A DNA stretch of 64,000 nt from Deinococcus cellulosilyticus NBRC 106333 = KACC 11606 (GCF_007990775.1 NZ_BJXB01000016.1:62001-126000), one strand, 5' to 3'; shown: positions 52,721 to 61,845, numbered from the stretch's first letter. The notes: generated by a model from the sequence alone, not told the origin. Numbers and translations: made by a program.

Positions 52721-53251
52721 ATGTTTTTCAGCCGTAAAGCACCACAGCAAAATGGGTTGCCTGCACACTTTCTGCCCAAGAATTCAAAGCTGCACGATGT
52801 GCTCTTCAACCTGCCCGACAGCTGGCAGGTGCGCGAGAACCTGCAGATCGGACACGTGCCAGGTTGCACGGTGGTGGTTTCAGAAACGGGCATCTTTGTG
52901 CTGTATCCACAAGACATCAGTGGTGTGATTCTGCACAACCCCCGTTCCCTCATTGTTTCTGAGCAGAACCTCAATCCCCAGTTGCAGATGGCCCAGCAGA
53001 GTGCCCAGACCCTGTCTCGCATGCTGAAAGAGCGGGTGCATGCGGTGATGCTCTTCAAACAACTGGTGGAACCTGAGGAATTGAAAGCAAAGGCCCTCAA
53101 CCCCAACACCAACCGGGAATGGGAAGTGGAAAACGTCAAAGTGGTCACCTGGGAGAGTCTGAAATTGTATTTGCTGACCTTCAGCCGCAAAATCTACACC
53201 CCCGAGCAGGTGATCCAACTGAGCCGCAAGATCAAGGAACTCGCTGGTTGA
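52721..53251 (+). CDS. Protein of unknown function, NERD-like segment
   Basis: 176 residues from ATG 52721, preceded by a G-rich ribosome site. The middle part (VPGCTVVVSETGIFVLYPQD) recalls the core strand of nuclease-related NERD domains (hVVVsxxGIFVI), but the catalytic residues are not evident, so this is only a resemblance. Soluble, Lys/Gln-rich, with a helical C-terminus. The frame is open to 52652 upstream. Confidence 0.6.
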   Translation: MFFSRKAPQQNGLPAHFLPKNSKLHDVLFNLPDSWQVRENLQIGHVPGCTVVVSETGIFVLYPQDISGVILHNPRSLIVSEQNLNPQLQMAQQSAQTLSRMLKERVHAVMLFKQLVEPEELKAKALNPNTNREWEVENVKVVTWESLKLYLLTFSRKIYTPEQVIQLSRKIKELAG

Positions 53252-53332
53252 TGTCAGTTTTGCCATACACGCTGTCCAGCAGGTCTTTCTGAATCTCTGG
53301 ACAGCGCCACTTTTCTTCTGCCCAAAAGCCGA

Positions 53333-53338
53333 TAGAAT
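53333..53338 (+). promoter_or_regulatory. -10 box of leaderless ygjP-like gene
   Basis: TAGAAT, six bases, ATG 53345. Confidence 0.6.
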
Positions 53339-53344
53339 GGGCCC

Positions 53345-54016
53345 ATGACCCGGGCCATCATGTTGCAGGGACAGCGCATCCCCTATGTTCTCAAACGTTC
53401 TGCGCGCAAAACCATCGGCCTGAAGGTGGCCAGCGGAAAACTGGAGGTGTCCGTTCCGAAAGCCGTGACCGTCAAATTAGTGGAGCAGATCCTGCAGGAA
53501 AAACAGCAGTGGATTCTGCAGAAAGTTCAGGAAACCCACGGGGCCAACTGGGAATTGCAAGACGGACTTTCCGGGTTTGTGGCCGGGCAGCCTGTGACTT
53601 TCCGCATTGTGGAAAGAGTAGGCGTGGTCCAGCAGGGCACAGACCTGCTGATCTCTTCTGTGGACCCCAAAGCCGCCCTGAAAAGTTTCCTGATCCGCAA
53701 AGGACCTGAACTGCTTGCCTCAAGGGTCCAATTCTGGGCCGAAAAAATCGAAGTGAAACCTGTGAAGCTCCGGGTGACCCGTGCACAGCGTCGCTGGGGC
53801 AGCATGAACGCAAAAGGGGTTCTGGCCCTGTCTGTGGGCACTTTGTTGCTGGAACCCGAACTGCTGGATTACGTGATTGTGCACGAGCTGTGTCACCTGC
53901 ACCACCTGAACCACAGTGCAGAGTACTGGGCGTGTGTGGAGCGCTTTCTGCCCGATTTTGAAAGCCGCCACATGCGGGTCAAACAGCAGGGTGGCATTCT
54001 GGGTGGGCTCTTCTGA
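53345..54016 (+). CDS. YgjP-like metallopeptidase (DUF45)
   Basis: 223 residues of the YgjP/WLM-type family: RRWGSMNAKG in the middle and zinc motif H180-E-L-C-H184 followed by HLNHS and EYWACVERFLPD. The N-terminal half is an all-beta region. Family members are predicted zinc peptidases, often near restriction systems, but none is seen here. A leaderless start fits the TAGAAT box. Confidence 0.9.
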   Translation: MTRAIMLQGQRIPYVLKRSARKTIGLKVASGKLEVSVPKAVTVKLVEQILQEKQQWILQKVQETHGANWELQDGLSGFVAGQPVTFRIVERVGVVQQGTDLLISSVDPKAALKSFLIRKGPELLASRVQFWAEKIEVKPVKLRVTRAQRRWGSMNAKGVLALSVGTLLLEPELLDYVIVHELCHLHHLNHSAEYWACVERFLPDFESRHMRVKQQGGILGGLF

Positions 54017-54021
54017 AAAGA

Positions 54022-54049
54022 AGAACCTGAAGGTCTTCCTTCAGGTTCT
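54022..54049. terminator. Terminator of ygjP-like gene
   Basis: AGAACCTGAAGG / CCTTCAGGTTCT with a 4-base loop, after the stop codon. Confidence 0.8.
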
Positions 54050-54072
54050 CTGGTGCAGATTTCAGCTCGAAA

Positions 54073-54216
54073 TCAGTGGTGGCCGTGGCTGTGGGTGTGG
54101 TCGGTGTCGGTTTCTGCCCGATCTCCCGCCTGCAGGGCCCGCACCAGGCCGAGGGTTCCAAGGTAGCCGCCAAGCAGCACGCCAATGATGGTGATGATCA
54201 CTTGCCAGGTCGTCAT
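54073..54216 (-). CDS. Small membrane protein with His-rich tail (47 aa)
   Basis: ATG 54216 to TGA 54073. One transmembrane helix (about residues 6-27, with GVLLGGYLGTLGL) and a C-terminal tail with alternating Asp/Thr then HTHSHGHH. AGGAA precedes the start and TAGAGT lies upstream. The tail could bind Ni2+, Zn2+ or Cu2+. Not a known family to me. Confidence 0.65.
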   Translation of the reverse strand: MTTWQVIITIIGVLLGGYLGTLGLVRALQAGDRAETDTDHTHSHGHH

Positions 54217-54361
54217 AATTCCTGTTTACTCTAGCACGTCCGGGACATTTGCCTGTGAGCTGTCCCTGAACGGGTTCTTATGGGGATGTTGAGCTAGACA
54301 GCAGGTGAGGCTCAGGTGCAGCGTTTCTGCAGATGCAGCACCCCTAAACGTTTCAAAGCCT

Positions 54362-55558
54362 CTACAAATTGAGCAAAACTTTGTACAGCAAAGGGTACTG
54401 GACAGGAAAATCTTCTCCCAGGATGATTCTGGCATGCTCTGTGATCTGCAAATCCTCGGTTGCTGAACCCAGAAAATAATGATCAAGAGCCAACGAATTG
54501 AATTCAGACAACTCCAGCAGGGTGTGTGGCTCGTGGTTTGCTCCTGTGGAGATCCCTGTTACCTGCACCCCTCTGGCCGTCAAAAAAGCAGCAAGTTGAC
54601 GGGCCAGGCCTGGAAGTTCACTGCTGTTGACCACCTCAGCGCTGAAAGGCTGCTTGAACATCGCAGGGAAAAGTTCCATGGCAAACCGGGAACGGTCTGC
54701 TTCCAGCAAAGTGGTCCCTGCAACTTCACGCACGGAAAACTGAACCGACTTGATGCGCTTGCTGGAAGCGTAAGGAAAGTATCCCAGCAGTGATCTCACA
54801 TCAAGATCTGTCTGCGTTCTTTTTAAGAGCTCTCCCAGAGACCCCACCAGGGCCAGAGCATGTTGAGGTTGCTTGACGCGCCCCATCAATTGTCTCAGGG
54901 CCTCGCGTTGCCGCTGGGTGCGTCCATAATCGTCCCCGGCACCTTTGCGCACCCTCAGATACAACACGGCCTCCTGCCCTGCAAGGTGGTGGGAACCAGC
55001 TGCCAGTTGAAAATTCACACCAGCAGCATGGTCGATCCATTTCATTCCAGGGACTGGAACCTGAACATCCAGCCCTCCCAGCCGATCCACAATCTGGGCA
55101 GCCAATTCAGTGTCGATCACAGCATGATGGTGAATGGCAATGCCTGTGAGATCTTGCAGGTCCTGTTTCAGCAAGGGCATGCCTCCCATCCCGTAAGAAG
55201 TGTTGATTCTGCGGTTGGTATGCAGGACCCGGATGTCCCTGGGAACACTCACCACCTGCACTGCATTTCCCGGCAAGGTGGTGATCAAGAGCAGGGTATC
55301 TGTATGCCCTCCAGAGGTCATGCGTTCTGTCCCAGACGTGCAACGCTGTGCCGGAACAGACACCGAACCTTCCTTGCAATAGGCCACTTCAAGCCCTGCC
55401 AGCAGCAAGGTCTGGTTTTCCAGACGGGTGGATTGTGTGGCGATTTCATTGACCACCATCACATAAATCAATCCAGAGAACACCACAAGCAGAAATAGGA
55501 TCACCCACAAGATGGGCCTACGTTTTTTGCGAGGGATTTCAAATTCCATGTCAACCAT
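54362..55558 (-). CDS. LytR-CpsA-Psr family protein
   Basis: About 398 residues: basic N-terminus, one transmembrane anchor (about 17-37), an LCP catalytic domain outside the membrane (GGHTDTLLLI, VSVPRDIRV, with GLDVQVPVPGMKWID and the RVRKGAGDDYGRTQRQ segment, the polyprenyl-phosphate Arg cluster), and a LytR_C-type domain near the C-terminus. LCP enzymes attach glycopolymers to peptidoglycan or, in some bacteria, other surface sites. ATG 55567 is an alternative start. Confidence 0.9.
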   Translation of the reverse strand: MVDMEFEIPRKKRRPILWVILFLLVVFSGLIYVMVVNEIATQSTRLENQTLLLAGLEVAYCKEGSVSVPAQRCTSGTERMTSGGHTDTLLLITTLPGNAVQVVSVPRDIRVLHTNRRINTSYGMGGMPLLKQDLQDLTGIAIHHHAVIDTELAAQIVDRLGGLDVQVPVPGMKWIDHAAGVNFQLAAGSHHLAGQEAVLYLRVRKGAGDDYGRTQRQREALRQLMGRVKQPQHALALVGSLGELLKRTQTDLDVRSLLGYFPYASSKRIKSVQFSVREVAGTTLLEADRSRFAMELFPAMFKQPFSAEVVNSSELPGLARQLAAFLTARGVQVTGISTGANHEPHTLLELSEFNSLALDHYFLGSATEDLQITEHARIILGEDFPVQYPLLYKVLLNL

Positions 55559-55630
55559 TTGATTCATCCTGCTTCGGTAGAATTGCTGTATTCGCTAGAA
55601 ATGAGTGTACTGCAGAACCAGCTCAGGCAG

Positions 55631-55636
55631 TAGAAT
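55631..55636 (+). promoter_or_regulatory. -10 box of leaderless pstS
   Basis: TAGAAT, seven bases, ATG 55644. Confidence 0.6.
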
Positions 55637-55643
55637 GCACCTG

Positions 55644-56672
55644 ATGAAAACGCTTTACACCATCAGCATCATGCTCCTGTCAGCTGCACATGCCGTTTCG
55701 CTGCAGGGTGCGGGTGCCTCCTTCCCCTATCCTCTCTACAGCAAATACTTTGCTGAGTACAAAAAACTCAGAAACATCGAGGTGAATTACCAGAGCATTG
55801 GGTCTGGAGGTGGTCAAAGGCAGATCCTGCAGCAGACTGTGGACTTTGGGGCCAGCGATCAGCCAATGAGTGACCGTGATCTCAGGAAGGCCCTTCCGGG
55901 CAACAAACTGCTGCACATTCCCACTGCCCTCGGGGCAGTGGTGGTCACCTACAACCTGCCCGGGGTGAAAGCCCGACTCCAATTCGATGGGAAAACCCTC
56001 TCCAGCATCTTCATGGGGGACATCCGCCTGTGGAATGATGCAGCCATCGCCAAATTGAACCCTGGAGTGAAGTTGCCTCCCCTGCCCATCTCGGTGGCCA
56101 GACGGGCAGACAGCAGTGGGACCACCTACATCTTCACGGACTTTCTCTCCAAAATCAGTCCAGGGTTCCAGAAGAAGGTGGGCCGTTCTCAGGAGCCCAA
56201 CTGGGGCAACTACACCATCGGTGCAAAGGGAAATGATGGAGTCACTGCGGTGGTGAAACAAACTCCGGGGTCCATTGGCTACGTGGAGTTGCTGTATGCG
56301 GAACAGAACCATCTGTCTTACGCCCTGATTGAGAACAGGGCTGGAAAATTCATTGATGCCAGTGCTGGCAGTGTGGCCTCTGCGGCAAAAGACATCAAAT
56401 TGCCTCCTGATGCGAGAATCAGCATCACCAACAGTCCTTCTCCAAAGGGCTATCCCATCAGTGCCTACACGTATCTGCTGGTCTTTCAGGACCAGTCCTA
56501 CAACAAACGCACCATAGAGACTGCAAAAACCCTGAAGAACATGCTGAACTGGGTGGTGCAAGATGCCCAGAAGTACAACGAGCCCATGGGTTACGCAAAA
56601 CTGCCTGCGGATGCCCAGAAACTGGCCCTGAAGATCATCTCCAGCATCAAATTCGGCAGCAAGACCCTTTAA
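55644..56672 (+). CDS. pstS: Phosphate ABC transporter substrate-binding protein
   Basis: 342 residues with a signal peptide (about 1-18, AHA) and the PstS start GAGASFPYPLYSKYF, then SIGSGGGQRQI (phosphate loop), DFGASDQPM, RADSSGTTY and GSIGYVEL. Binds phosphate outside the membrane for PstCAB. No pstC, pstA, pstB or phoU follows, so the transporter must be encoded elsewhere. No lipobox. The leaderless start at 55644 is preferred over upstream in-frame ATGs. Confidence 0.94.
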   Translation: MKTLYTISIMLLSAAHAVSLQGAGASFPYPLYSKYFAEYKKLRNIEVNYQSIGSGGGQRQILQQTVDFGASDQPMSDRDLRKALPGNKLLHIPTALGAVVVTYNLPGVKARLQFDGKTLSSIFMGDIRLWNDAAIAKLNPGVKLPPLPISVARRADSSGTTYIFTDFLSKISPGFQKKVGRSQEPNWGNYTIGAKGNDGVTAVVKQTPGSIGYVELLYAEQNHLSYALIENRAGKFIDASAGSVASAAKDIKLPPDARISITNSPSPKGYPISAYTYLLVFQDQSYNKRTIETAKTLKNMLNWVVQDAQKYNEPMGYAKLPADAQKLALKIISSIKFGSKTL

Positions 56673-56727
56673 GAATTGCTGTCATCCCGGGTGAAACTCA
56701 TAACCTGGCGCTGTGATGGCGTGGAGC

Positions 56728-56890
56728 GATCAGCTTTCAGCCCTCAGCCATCAGCAAAAGAAATCCCAATGCTTTTGCAGCAGGCCAAAAATGGGCCTGT
56801 CCTGTGCTGGAGAGAGAAACATCTTTGTATCTGACTGAAGTAAAAGCACACCTGTGTTTTGATGCTGACCGCTGAGCGCTGATGGCTGAC
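56728..56890. repeat. TCAGC heptad element, copy F (two arms)
   Basis: Left arm GATCAGC, TTTCAGC, CCTCAGC, CATCAGC (56728-56755). Right arm GCTGACC, GCTGAGC, GCTGATG, GCTGACA (56863-56890). About 107 bases of unique centre. It occupies most of the pstS/ade intergenic space. Confidence 0.88.
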
Positions 56891-57008
56891 AGCTTTCTAC
56901 AGGAACAATGCCCCATCAACGACTTTGGCGCTCACCCCGGCCATTCCCCCTTTCCAATATGTCTAAACATGTGCATAATGGGACAAATCTCCAGAGGGGG
57001 TGGGTGCT

Positions 57009-58634
57009 GTGGAAGGGTACATCAGGGCTGCATTGGGACAGGAAAACGTCGATCTGCTGATCAGGAATGCCCGCATGGTCAGCGTGCTCACCCGGGAAAT
57101 TCTGGATGTGGATGTGGCGATTCATCAGGGCCGTTTTGTGGGCTTTGGAGGAGAGTATCAGGCCCAGGAGACCCTTGATGCCCGGGGTGCTTACCTTGCT
57201 CCCGGGTTCATTGATGGACATGTCCACATCGAATCCAGCATGCTGGCTCCATCCAGTTTTGCTGCAGCGGTGCTTCCCCACGGAACCACCACCGTCATTG
57301 CCGAACCCCATGAGATTGTGAATGTGCTGGGGTTGAAGGGCCAGAGCTGGATGCTTGAAGCAGGCCGGTCTTCAGGGATGCGGGTGCATGTGAGCACCCC
57401 TTCTTGTGTTCCTGCCAGTGTGTTTGAAGCAGGATGCACCCATCTGAAGGCAGAGGACATCGCTGAAGCCCTCAGGGAAAAAGGCTCTCTGGGGCTTGCA
57501 GAGATGATGAATTACCCGGGCGTCCTGAGTGGAGATGCTGGTGTGTGGTCTGTGCTGGAAGCTGCACGAGGCCACAGAATTGATGGGCATGCCGCTGGGC
57601 TCTCAGGCCAGAGGCTGCAGGCCTATGCCAGTGCAGGCATCCATTCCGACCATGAGGCCGTGACCCCGGAGCAGGCCTGGGATCGTCTTCGTGCAGGCAT
57701 GTGGCTGATGGTCCGGGAAGGCAGTGCTGCCCGCAACCTGAAAGACCTCATGCCCGTGCTCAAGAAAGAGCCCAGACGGGTCATGTGCGTGACAGACGAT
57801 GTGGATGTCAAGGAACTGCTGGCCCTGGGTCATCTGGACCGGGTCCTGAAGCTGGCTGTCGCAGAAGGTCTGGACCCCATTTATGCCCTCAGTCTGGTGA
57901 CCTGCAATCCAGCAGAATACTGGGGTCTGCACGATCTGGGGGCCATTGCTCCTGGATACCGGGCTGATTTTGTGCTGCTGGAGGATCTGCAGGACTTCAC
58001 GGTTCTGGACACCTACGTGGATGGGAAGCCCGCCCAGGCTGGAACCGTGACCCCTGAGCTTCTGGGTGGAGGGGTGAAACTGGGCAAAGGCTGGGACCAG
58101 GTCACTTTCCCTGTGGCAGAGCACCATCCAGTGATCGGGGTTCAGGCCACCCAGATTGAAACCCGCAGCCTTGCCTCTGGCAGCAGCGATGGGGTGAAAC
58201 TGGTGGCCATTGAGCGCCATCTGGGTGAAGAAACGTATGCCAGTGCCTACACATCAGGCATTGGCCTGAAGCGAGGAGCCATCGGGTGCACCATCCAGCA
58301 TGACGCCCACAATCTGATGGTTGCGGGCGTCAGCGATGACGACATCCGCCTGTGTGCACGGGTGATCGAGGAGATGCAGGGAGGCGTGGCGGTGATTGCT
58401 GATGGTGAGGTCAGGGCCAGACTTCCCCTGCCCATTGGAGGCCTGATGAGCCCCCTGCCGCCTCAGGTGGTGGCTGCTCTGCAAGACGAGATCGAGCGTG
58501 CTGCCCATGCCCTGGGTTGCGAGCTTCCCCATCCCATCATGACCCTGGCCTTTTTGGGCCTCAGTGTGATTCCATCGCTGAAACTGACCCCTCTGGGTCT
58601 CTTTGATGTGGAAAGGTTTGAGTTGATCCAGTAG
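57009..58634 (+). CDS. ade: Adenine deaminase
   Basis: Converts adenine to hypoxanthine in purine salvage. 541-residue amidohydrolase of the AdeC class: DGHVHIESSM (first metal motif), GTTTVIAEPHEI, DGHAAGLSG, CVTDDVD (catalytic Asp), and the C-terminal domain HDAHNLMVAG with GGLMSPLP. GAGGGGG eight bases before GTG 57009 selects this start over GTG 57000. Confidence 0.94.
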   Translation: MEGYIRAALGQENVDLLIRNARMVSVLTREILDVDVAIHQGRFVGFGGEYQAQETLDARGAYLAPGFIDGHVHIESSMLAPSSFAAAVLPHGTTTVIAEPHEIVNVLGLKGQSWMLEAGRSSGMRVHVSTPSCVPASVFEAGCTHLKAEDIAEALREKGSLGLAEMMNYPGVLSGDAGVWSVLEAARGHRIDGHAAGLSGQRLQAYASAGIHSDHEAVTPEQAWDRLRAGMWLMVREGSAARNLKDLMPVLKKEPRRVMCVTDDVDVKELLALGHLDRVLKLAVAEGLDPIYALSLVTCNPAEYWGLHDLGAIAPGYRADFVLLEDLQDFTVLDTYVDGKPAQAGTVTPELLGGGVKLGKGWDQVTFPVAEHHPVIGVQATQIETRSLASGSSDGVKLVAIERHLGEETYASAYTSGIGLKRGAIGCTIQHDAHNLMVAGVSDDDIRLCARVIEEMQGGVAVIADGEVRARLPLPIGGLMSPLPPQVVAALQDEIERAAHALGCELPHPIMTLAFLGLSVIPSLKLTPLGLFDVERFELIQ

Positions 58635-58647
58635 ACTGAGAGAGATC

Positions 58648-58694
58648 GAACCTGAGTAAGGACTATTCGTACCAAAGTACGACATCTCGGGTTC
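58648..58694 (+). promoter_or_regulatory. Two-tier hairpin in leader of aldo/keto reductase gene
   Basis: Outer stem GAACCTGAG / CTCGGGTTC (one G-U pair) and inner stem CGTAC-CAAA-GTACG. It ends 8 bases before the GGAGG of the next gene, with no T-run. Confidence 0.55.
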
Positions 58695-58709
58695 ACTGCT
58701 GGAGGCAAC

Positions 58710-59585
58710 ATGATCTACCGGAACTTTGGAACAGCAGGCTTTCAGGTCTCCGCTCTGGGATTTGGCGCAGGCCACATCGGCTGGGACCAGCTCGATGAAA
58801 ACTTCGTGGGCTCACTCCTCAACGAGGTGGTCAATGCTGGCATCACCCTGATAGACACTGCCCGGGGCTACGACCTCTCTGAGGAACGGATTGGGCGGCA
58901 CCTGTCCTGGCGCAGAGGGGATTTCATCCTCTCAACCAAGGGAGGCTATGGGGTCGAAAACACCCCGGACTGGACCCGTGAAAACATCCACCGGGGGGTG
59001 GACCGTGCCCTGAGAACCATGCGCACCGATCACCTCGACATCTTCCACCTGCACTCCTGCCCTCTCGGAACCCTCCAGGACGAAAAGCTGCTGAAGGCCC
59101 TGCAGGAAGTCAAAACCCAGGGCAAGGTCCGGGCTGTCGCTTACTCCGGCGAAAACGAGGCCCTGGAATGGGCTGTTCAATCTGGCGTTTTCGACAGCAT
59201 CCAGTGCAGTGTCAACCCCTTTGACCAGCGGAGCATTCCCCTGCTTTCCACCGCAAAAGACAGGGGCATGGGAGTGATTGCCAAGCGTCCGCTGGGCAAC
59301 GTCCCCTGGACTTATGCAGAACGACCCACAGGACAGTATGCCGAAGAGTACTGGCTGCGCATGCAGGCCATGGGATACACCCCTCCCATACCCTGGGATG
59401 AATTTGCCCTCAGGTTCACCGTGTTCACCGAAGGGGTCAGCAGTGCAATTGTGGGCTCCAGAAACCTGCAAAACATCTTGCGCAACATTGAAATCCTCGA
59501 ACAGGGACCACTGGGATCAGAGGTTTATCTGGAAATGCGCGAAGTTTTTGAAGCGCACGATCAGGAGTGGATCGGGCAGGTGTAA
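58710..59585 (+). CDS. Aldo/keto reductase
   Basis: 291-residue TIM barrel. N-terminal FGTAGFQVSALGFGAGHIGW, then IDTARGYDLSEERIG (catalytic Asp and Tyr), STKGG (Lys), and FHLHSC (His), completing the AKR tetrad. The C-terminal GSRNLQNI is the NADP adenine-phosphate loop. Substrate unknown. GGAGG before ATG 58710. Confidence 0.92.
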   Translation: MIYRNFGTAGFQVSALGFGAGHIGWDQLDENFVGSLLNEVVNAGITLIDTARGYDLSEERIGRHLSWRRGDFILSTKGGYGVENTPDWTRENIHRGVDRALRTMRTDHLDIFHLHSCPLGTLQDEKLLKALQEVKTQGKVRAVAYSGENEALEWAVQSGVFDSIQCSVNPFDQRSIPLLSTAKDRGMGVIAKRPLGNVPWTYAERPTGQYAEEYWLRMQAMGYTPPIPWDEFALRFTVFTEGVSSAIVGSRNLQNILRNIEILEQGPLGSEVYLEMREVFEAHDQEWIGQV

Positions 59586-59594
59586 ATCCAAAAG

Positions 59595-59621
59595 AAATCC
59601 CCTGCTTGTCGCAGGGGATTT
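59595..59621. terminator. Bidirectional terminator
   Basis: AAATCCCCTGC / GCAGGGGATTT with a 5-base loop between the aldo/keto reductase gene and the convergent membrane protein gene. Confidence 0.87.
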
Positions 59622-59625
59622 GAGT

Positions 59626-60378
59626 TCAATCGGCAGAGTTCGGGGTGGGCTGGGGGTTGTGGTGTTGCTCCAGGGCCTCCCAGAAGTGGTCCTCCATGGG
59701 ACTGGCTTTTTCCCCAAATTCGTTTTTGCTGTTCCAGGTCACAAAATAGAAGGCCAGACCGTAAGAGATCAGGTTCATGACAATGCTGATGGGGCGCATG
59801 GCCGCATCCACCCCCGCCTTCTGGGCATTGAATTCCTTGGTCCCGAAGTCCGCAATCACGTTTTTGTAATTCATGATGAAGTTGATGGCACCGTTGAGCA
59901 GGGCCTCCACCATGATGATGATCGTCCCGGTGATCACAGCCTTCTGGATGGCAGAGGAAGCCACAAACTTCTGGTAGAGGGCTTTCTTGGCATCATTGTC
60001 GGGGTTGAGGATCATCTTCATCAGTTCGCCAAAGAAAGGGCGGTTCATGGCCAGTGAAATGGCCGCAATGATGAAGATGACGATGTGGGCGTAAGAGTCA
60101 CGCAGTGCAAATTTCCAGCCATCCACCTGCAGAAAAGCCAGTGCACCGTTCAGGAGGGCACTTGCAGCAGCCACGATGGTGTAGGGATTGATGACACGGG
60201 TGCGGTAAAAATCAATCAGGATATATGCGGTCGGAATCAGGGCAGCCACAATGTAGGCGTTGCGGGCACCCCACTGTTCAGAAAAAGAAAAGCCTGTTTT
60301 GAACAGGTTGTCACTCAAGAGCATCAGGGGGATGGCCAGAGTGAAGATGAGGTCAACGACGATCTTAGGTACTTTCAC
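59626..60378 (-). CDS. VC0807-type integral membrane protein
   Basis: About 250 residues, six or so hydrophobic helices, with DFYRTRVINPYTIVAAASALLNG in the style of VC0807 family proteins, plus NRPFFGELMK and a polar C-terminal tail. Function unknown. GTG 60378 is chosen because TAATCT stands seven bases upstream. The frame reaches 60423, but that would run through the comF promoter. Confidence 0.75.
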   Translation of the reverse strand: MKVPKIVVDLIFTLAIPLMLLSDNLFKTGFSFSEQWGARNAYIVAALIPTAYILIDFYRTRVINPYTIVAAASALLNGALAFLQVDGWKFALRDSYAHIVIFIIAAISLAMNRPFFGELMKMILNPDNDAKKALYQKFVASSAIQKAVITGTIIIMVEALLNGAINFIMNYKNVIADFGTKEFNAQKAGVDAAMRPISIVMNLISYGLAFYFVTWNSKNEFGEKASPMEDHFWEALEQHHNPQPTPNSAD

Positions 60379-60385
60379 GTATTCT

Positions 60386-60391
60386 AGATTA
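60386..60391 (-). promoter_or_regulatory. -10 box of leaderless VC0807-type gene
   Basis: TAATCT on the minus strand, seven bases before GTG 60378. Only 17 bases separate it from the divergent comF -10 box. Confidence 0.5.
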
Positions 60392-60408
60392 CCCGAAAAG
60401 GTTAAGAC

Positions 60409-60414
60409 TACACT
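60409..60414 (+). promoter_or_regulatory. -10 box of leaderless comF
   Basis: TACACT, seven bases, ATG 60422. Confidence 0.6.
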
Positions 60415-60421
60415 GAAGGCC

Positions 60422-61039
60422 ATGCAAACTTTTTTGAGGACTTTGTTTCCACAAACCTGTCCGGGATGCCACCGGCCCCTGAAAGACCATCAGGCGGTCT
60501 GTCCGGAGTGCACCCCAAAAACGGCTCACCTGACTTCCGAAAGCGTCCTCCGGGACACCAGTGAACCCCATCTGGTCTATCTTGGACCTGCAGAGGGCAA
60601 ACTGCGCCGCATGGTGCATGCCCTCAAATACCACCACAACCACAAAATCGCGCAGTCTGTGGCACCTGCTCTGAGCCGCAGCATCCCTCAAAGCTGGAAG
60701 CTGGATGTCATCTGTCCGGTTCCTCTTCACCCCAGACGGGAAAGAGAACGCGGGTACAACCAGAGCCGCCTGCTTGGAGAGGCCATTGGTGCCCGTCTGG
60801 GCGTGTCCACCCGTGACCTGCTGAAACGTGTGGTCTACACCCACCAGCAGGCCAGACTCCGCCAGCAGGAGCGCAACCACAACATGAACGGGGTCTTTGC
60901 CCTGAATGCCTCTGTCCAGAACCTGAATGTTCTGCTGGTCGATGATGTGCTCAGCACCGGAGCGACTCTTAATGCATCTGCTCAAATCTTACAGCAGGGA
61001 GGCGCAAACGCAGTGTACTTTCTGGTTATCGCACGTTGA
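60422..61039 (+). CDS. comF: ComF family phosphoribosyltransferase-like competence protein
   Basis: 205 residues: N-terminal zinc ribbon (CPGCHRPL...CPEC, residues about 13-37), then a type I PRTase domain with CPVPLHPRRERERGYNQS and the PRPP motif VLLVDDVLSTGATL. ComF is needed for natural transformation in several bacteria. Start at ATG 60422, seven bases after TACACT. The stop codon overlaps a TTG of the next reading frame. Confidence 0.93.
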   Translation: MQTFLRTLFPQTCPGCHRPLKDHQAVCPECTPKTAHLTSESVLRDTSEPHLVYLGPAEGKLRRMVHALKYHHNHKIAQSVAPALSRSIPQSWKLDVICPVPLHPRRERERGYNQSRLLGEAIGARLGVSTRDLLKRVVYTHQQARLRQQERNHNMNGVFALNASVQNLNVLLVDDVLSTGATLNASAQILQQGGANAVYFLVIAR

Positions 61040-61059
61040 GGGTGCGATGTGGAGGCATG

Positions 61060-61806
61060 ATGTGGAGAGTCAGGTGGGTGGTCACCGTTTTGTTGCTCGG
61101 GTTTGCTCAGGCCCAGATGGTGCTGGATTTTGACAGGGGTGACAGCAAGACGCATCAAACGACCCAGCAGGTCCTCTCCAAAAGCCAGTATCTGAAAAAT
61201 GTGGTGCGGCATTTCAATGACGGACTGAAACTGCCCCAGAAAATCACCCTGCAATTTCTGTCCTGCAAGCAGGAAAATGCCTTTTACGATCCCAAAAAGA
61301 ACCTGATCCAGATGTGTTACGAGCTGATTGACACTTACGGGCGGCTTGAAGGGACAGGTAAAAATTCAGAGAAACAGCTGCTGAATGCCACGCTCTTCAC
61401 CCTGGTGCATGAAATCGGGCACGCCCTGATTGACCAGTTGAAACTCCCTGCCACCGGTCGGGAAGAAGATGCGGTGGACCAGTTTGCCACCCTGGCCCTG
61501 ATCGCCCTGGAAGATGAAGACGCCCTGCTGAGTGGCCTGCTGCAGTTCACTTTTGAGGCCAGCGAGGAAACCAGACAGCTGGATTTTGGTTTTGCAGATG
61601 CCCATGCCCTCGGTGCCCAGCGGCTGTACAACCTGGTGTGCCTGATGTACGGCAGTGACAAAAAAGCATACCGTGACCTGCCAAAGCAATTCAAAATTCC
61701 TGAAAACCGTCTTGCCCAGTGTGCAGAGGAACATCAGGATGCCCTTTATGCCTGGAGCACCCTGCTGAAACCCCATCTGAAAGATCTCAAAAAGCCCCTG
61801 TTCTGA
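61060..61806 (+). CDS. Secreted DUF4344-type putative metallopeptidase
   Basis: About 248 residues with a signal peptide (about 1-18, FAQAQ), then a zinc peptidase-like domain: LVHEIGHALIDQLKLP (HEIGH) followed by GREEDAVDQFA, where the Glu/Asp may complete the metal site. This spacing is that of DUF4344 proteins. The GGAGG at 61051-61055 fits ATG 61060, and ATG 61057 is too close. In the same direction as comF with about 20 bases between, so co-transcribed. Confidence 0.82.
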   Translation: MWRVRWVVTVLLLGFAQAQMVLDFDRGDSKTHQTTQQVLSKSQYLKNVVRHFNDGLKLPQKITLQFLSCKQENAFYDPKKNLIQMCYELIDTYGRLEGTGKNSEKQLLNATLFTLVHEIGHALIDQLKLPATGREEDAVDQFATLALIALEDEDALLSGLLQFTFEASEETRQLDFGFADAHALGAQRLYNLVCLMYGSDKKAYRDLPKQFKIPENRLAQCAEEHQDALYAWSTLLKPHLKDLKKPLF

Positions 61807-61822
61807 TCAGCAACAGCAAAAA

Positions 61823-61845
61823 AGCAGCCCTCAATGAGGACTGCT
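61823..61845 (-). terminator. Terminator of DUF1684 gene
   Basis: On the minus strand AGCAGTCCTC-ATT-GAGGGCTGCT followed by TTTTT, with one mismatch in the stem. Confidence 0.75.

Noticed and set aside
54226..54486. 86-codon ORF at the 3' end of the LCP gene
   Set aside because: Out-of-frame reading of the LCP coding end with Cys/Ser-rich, unstructured product.
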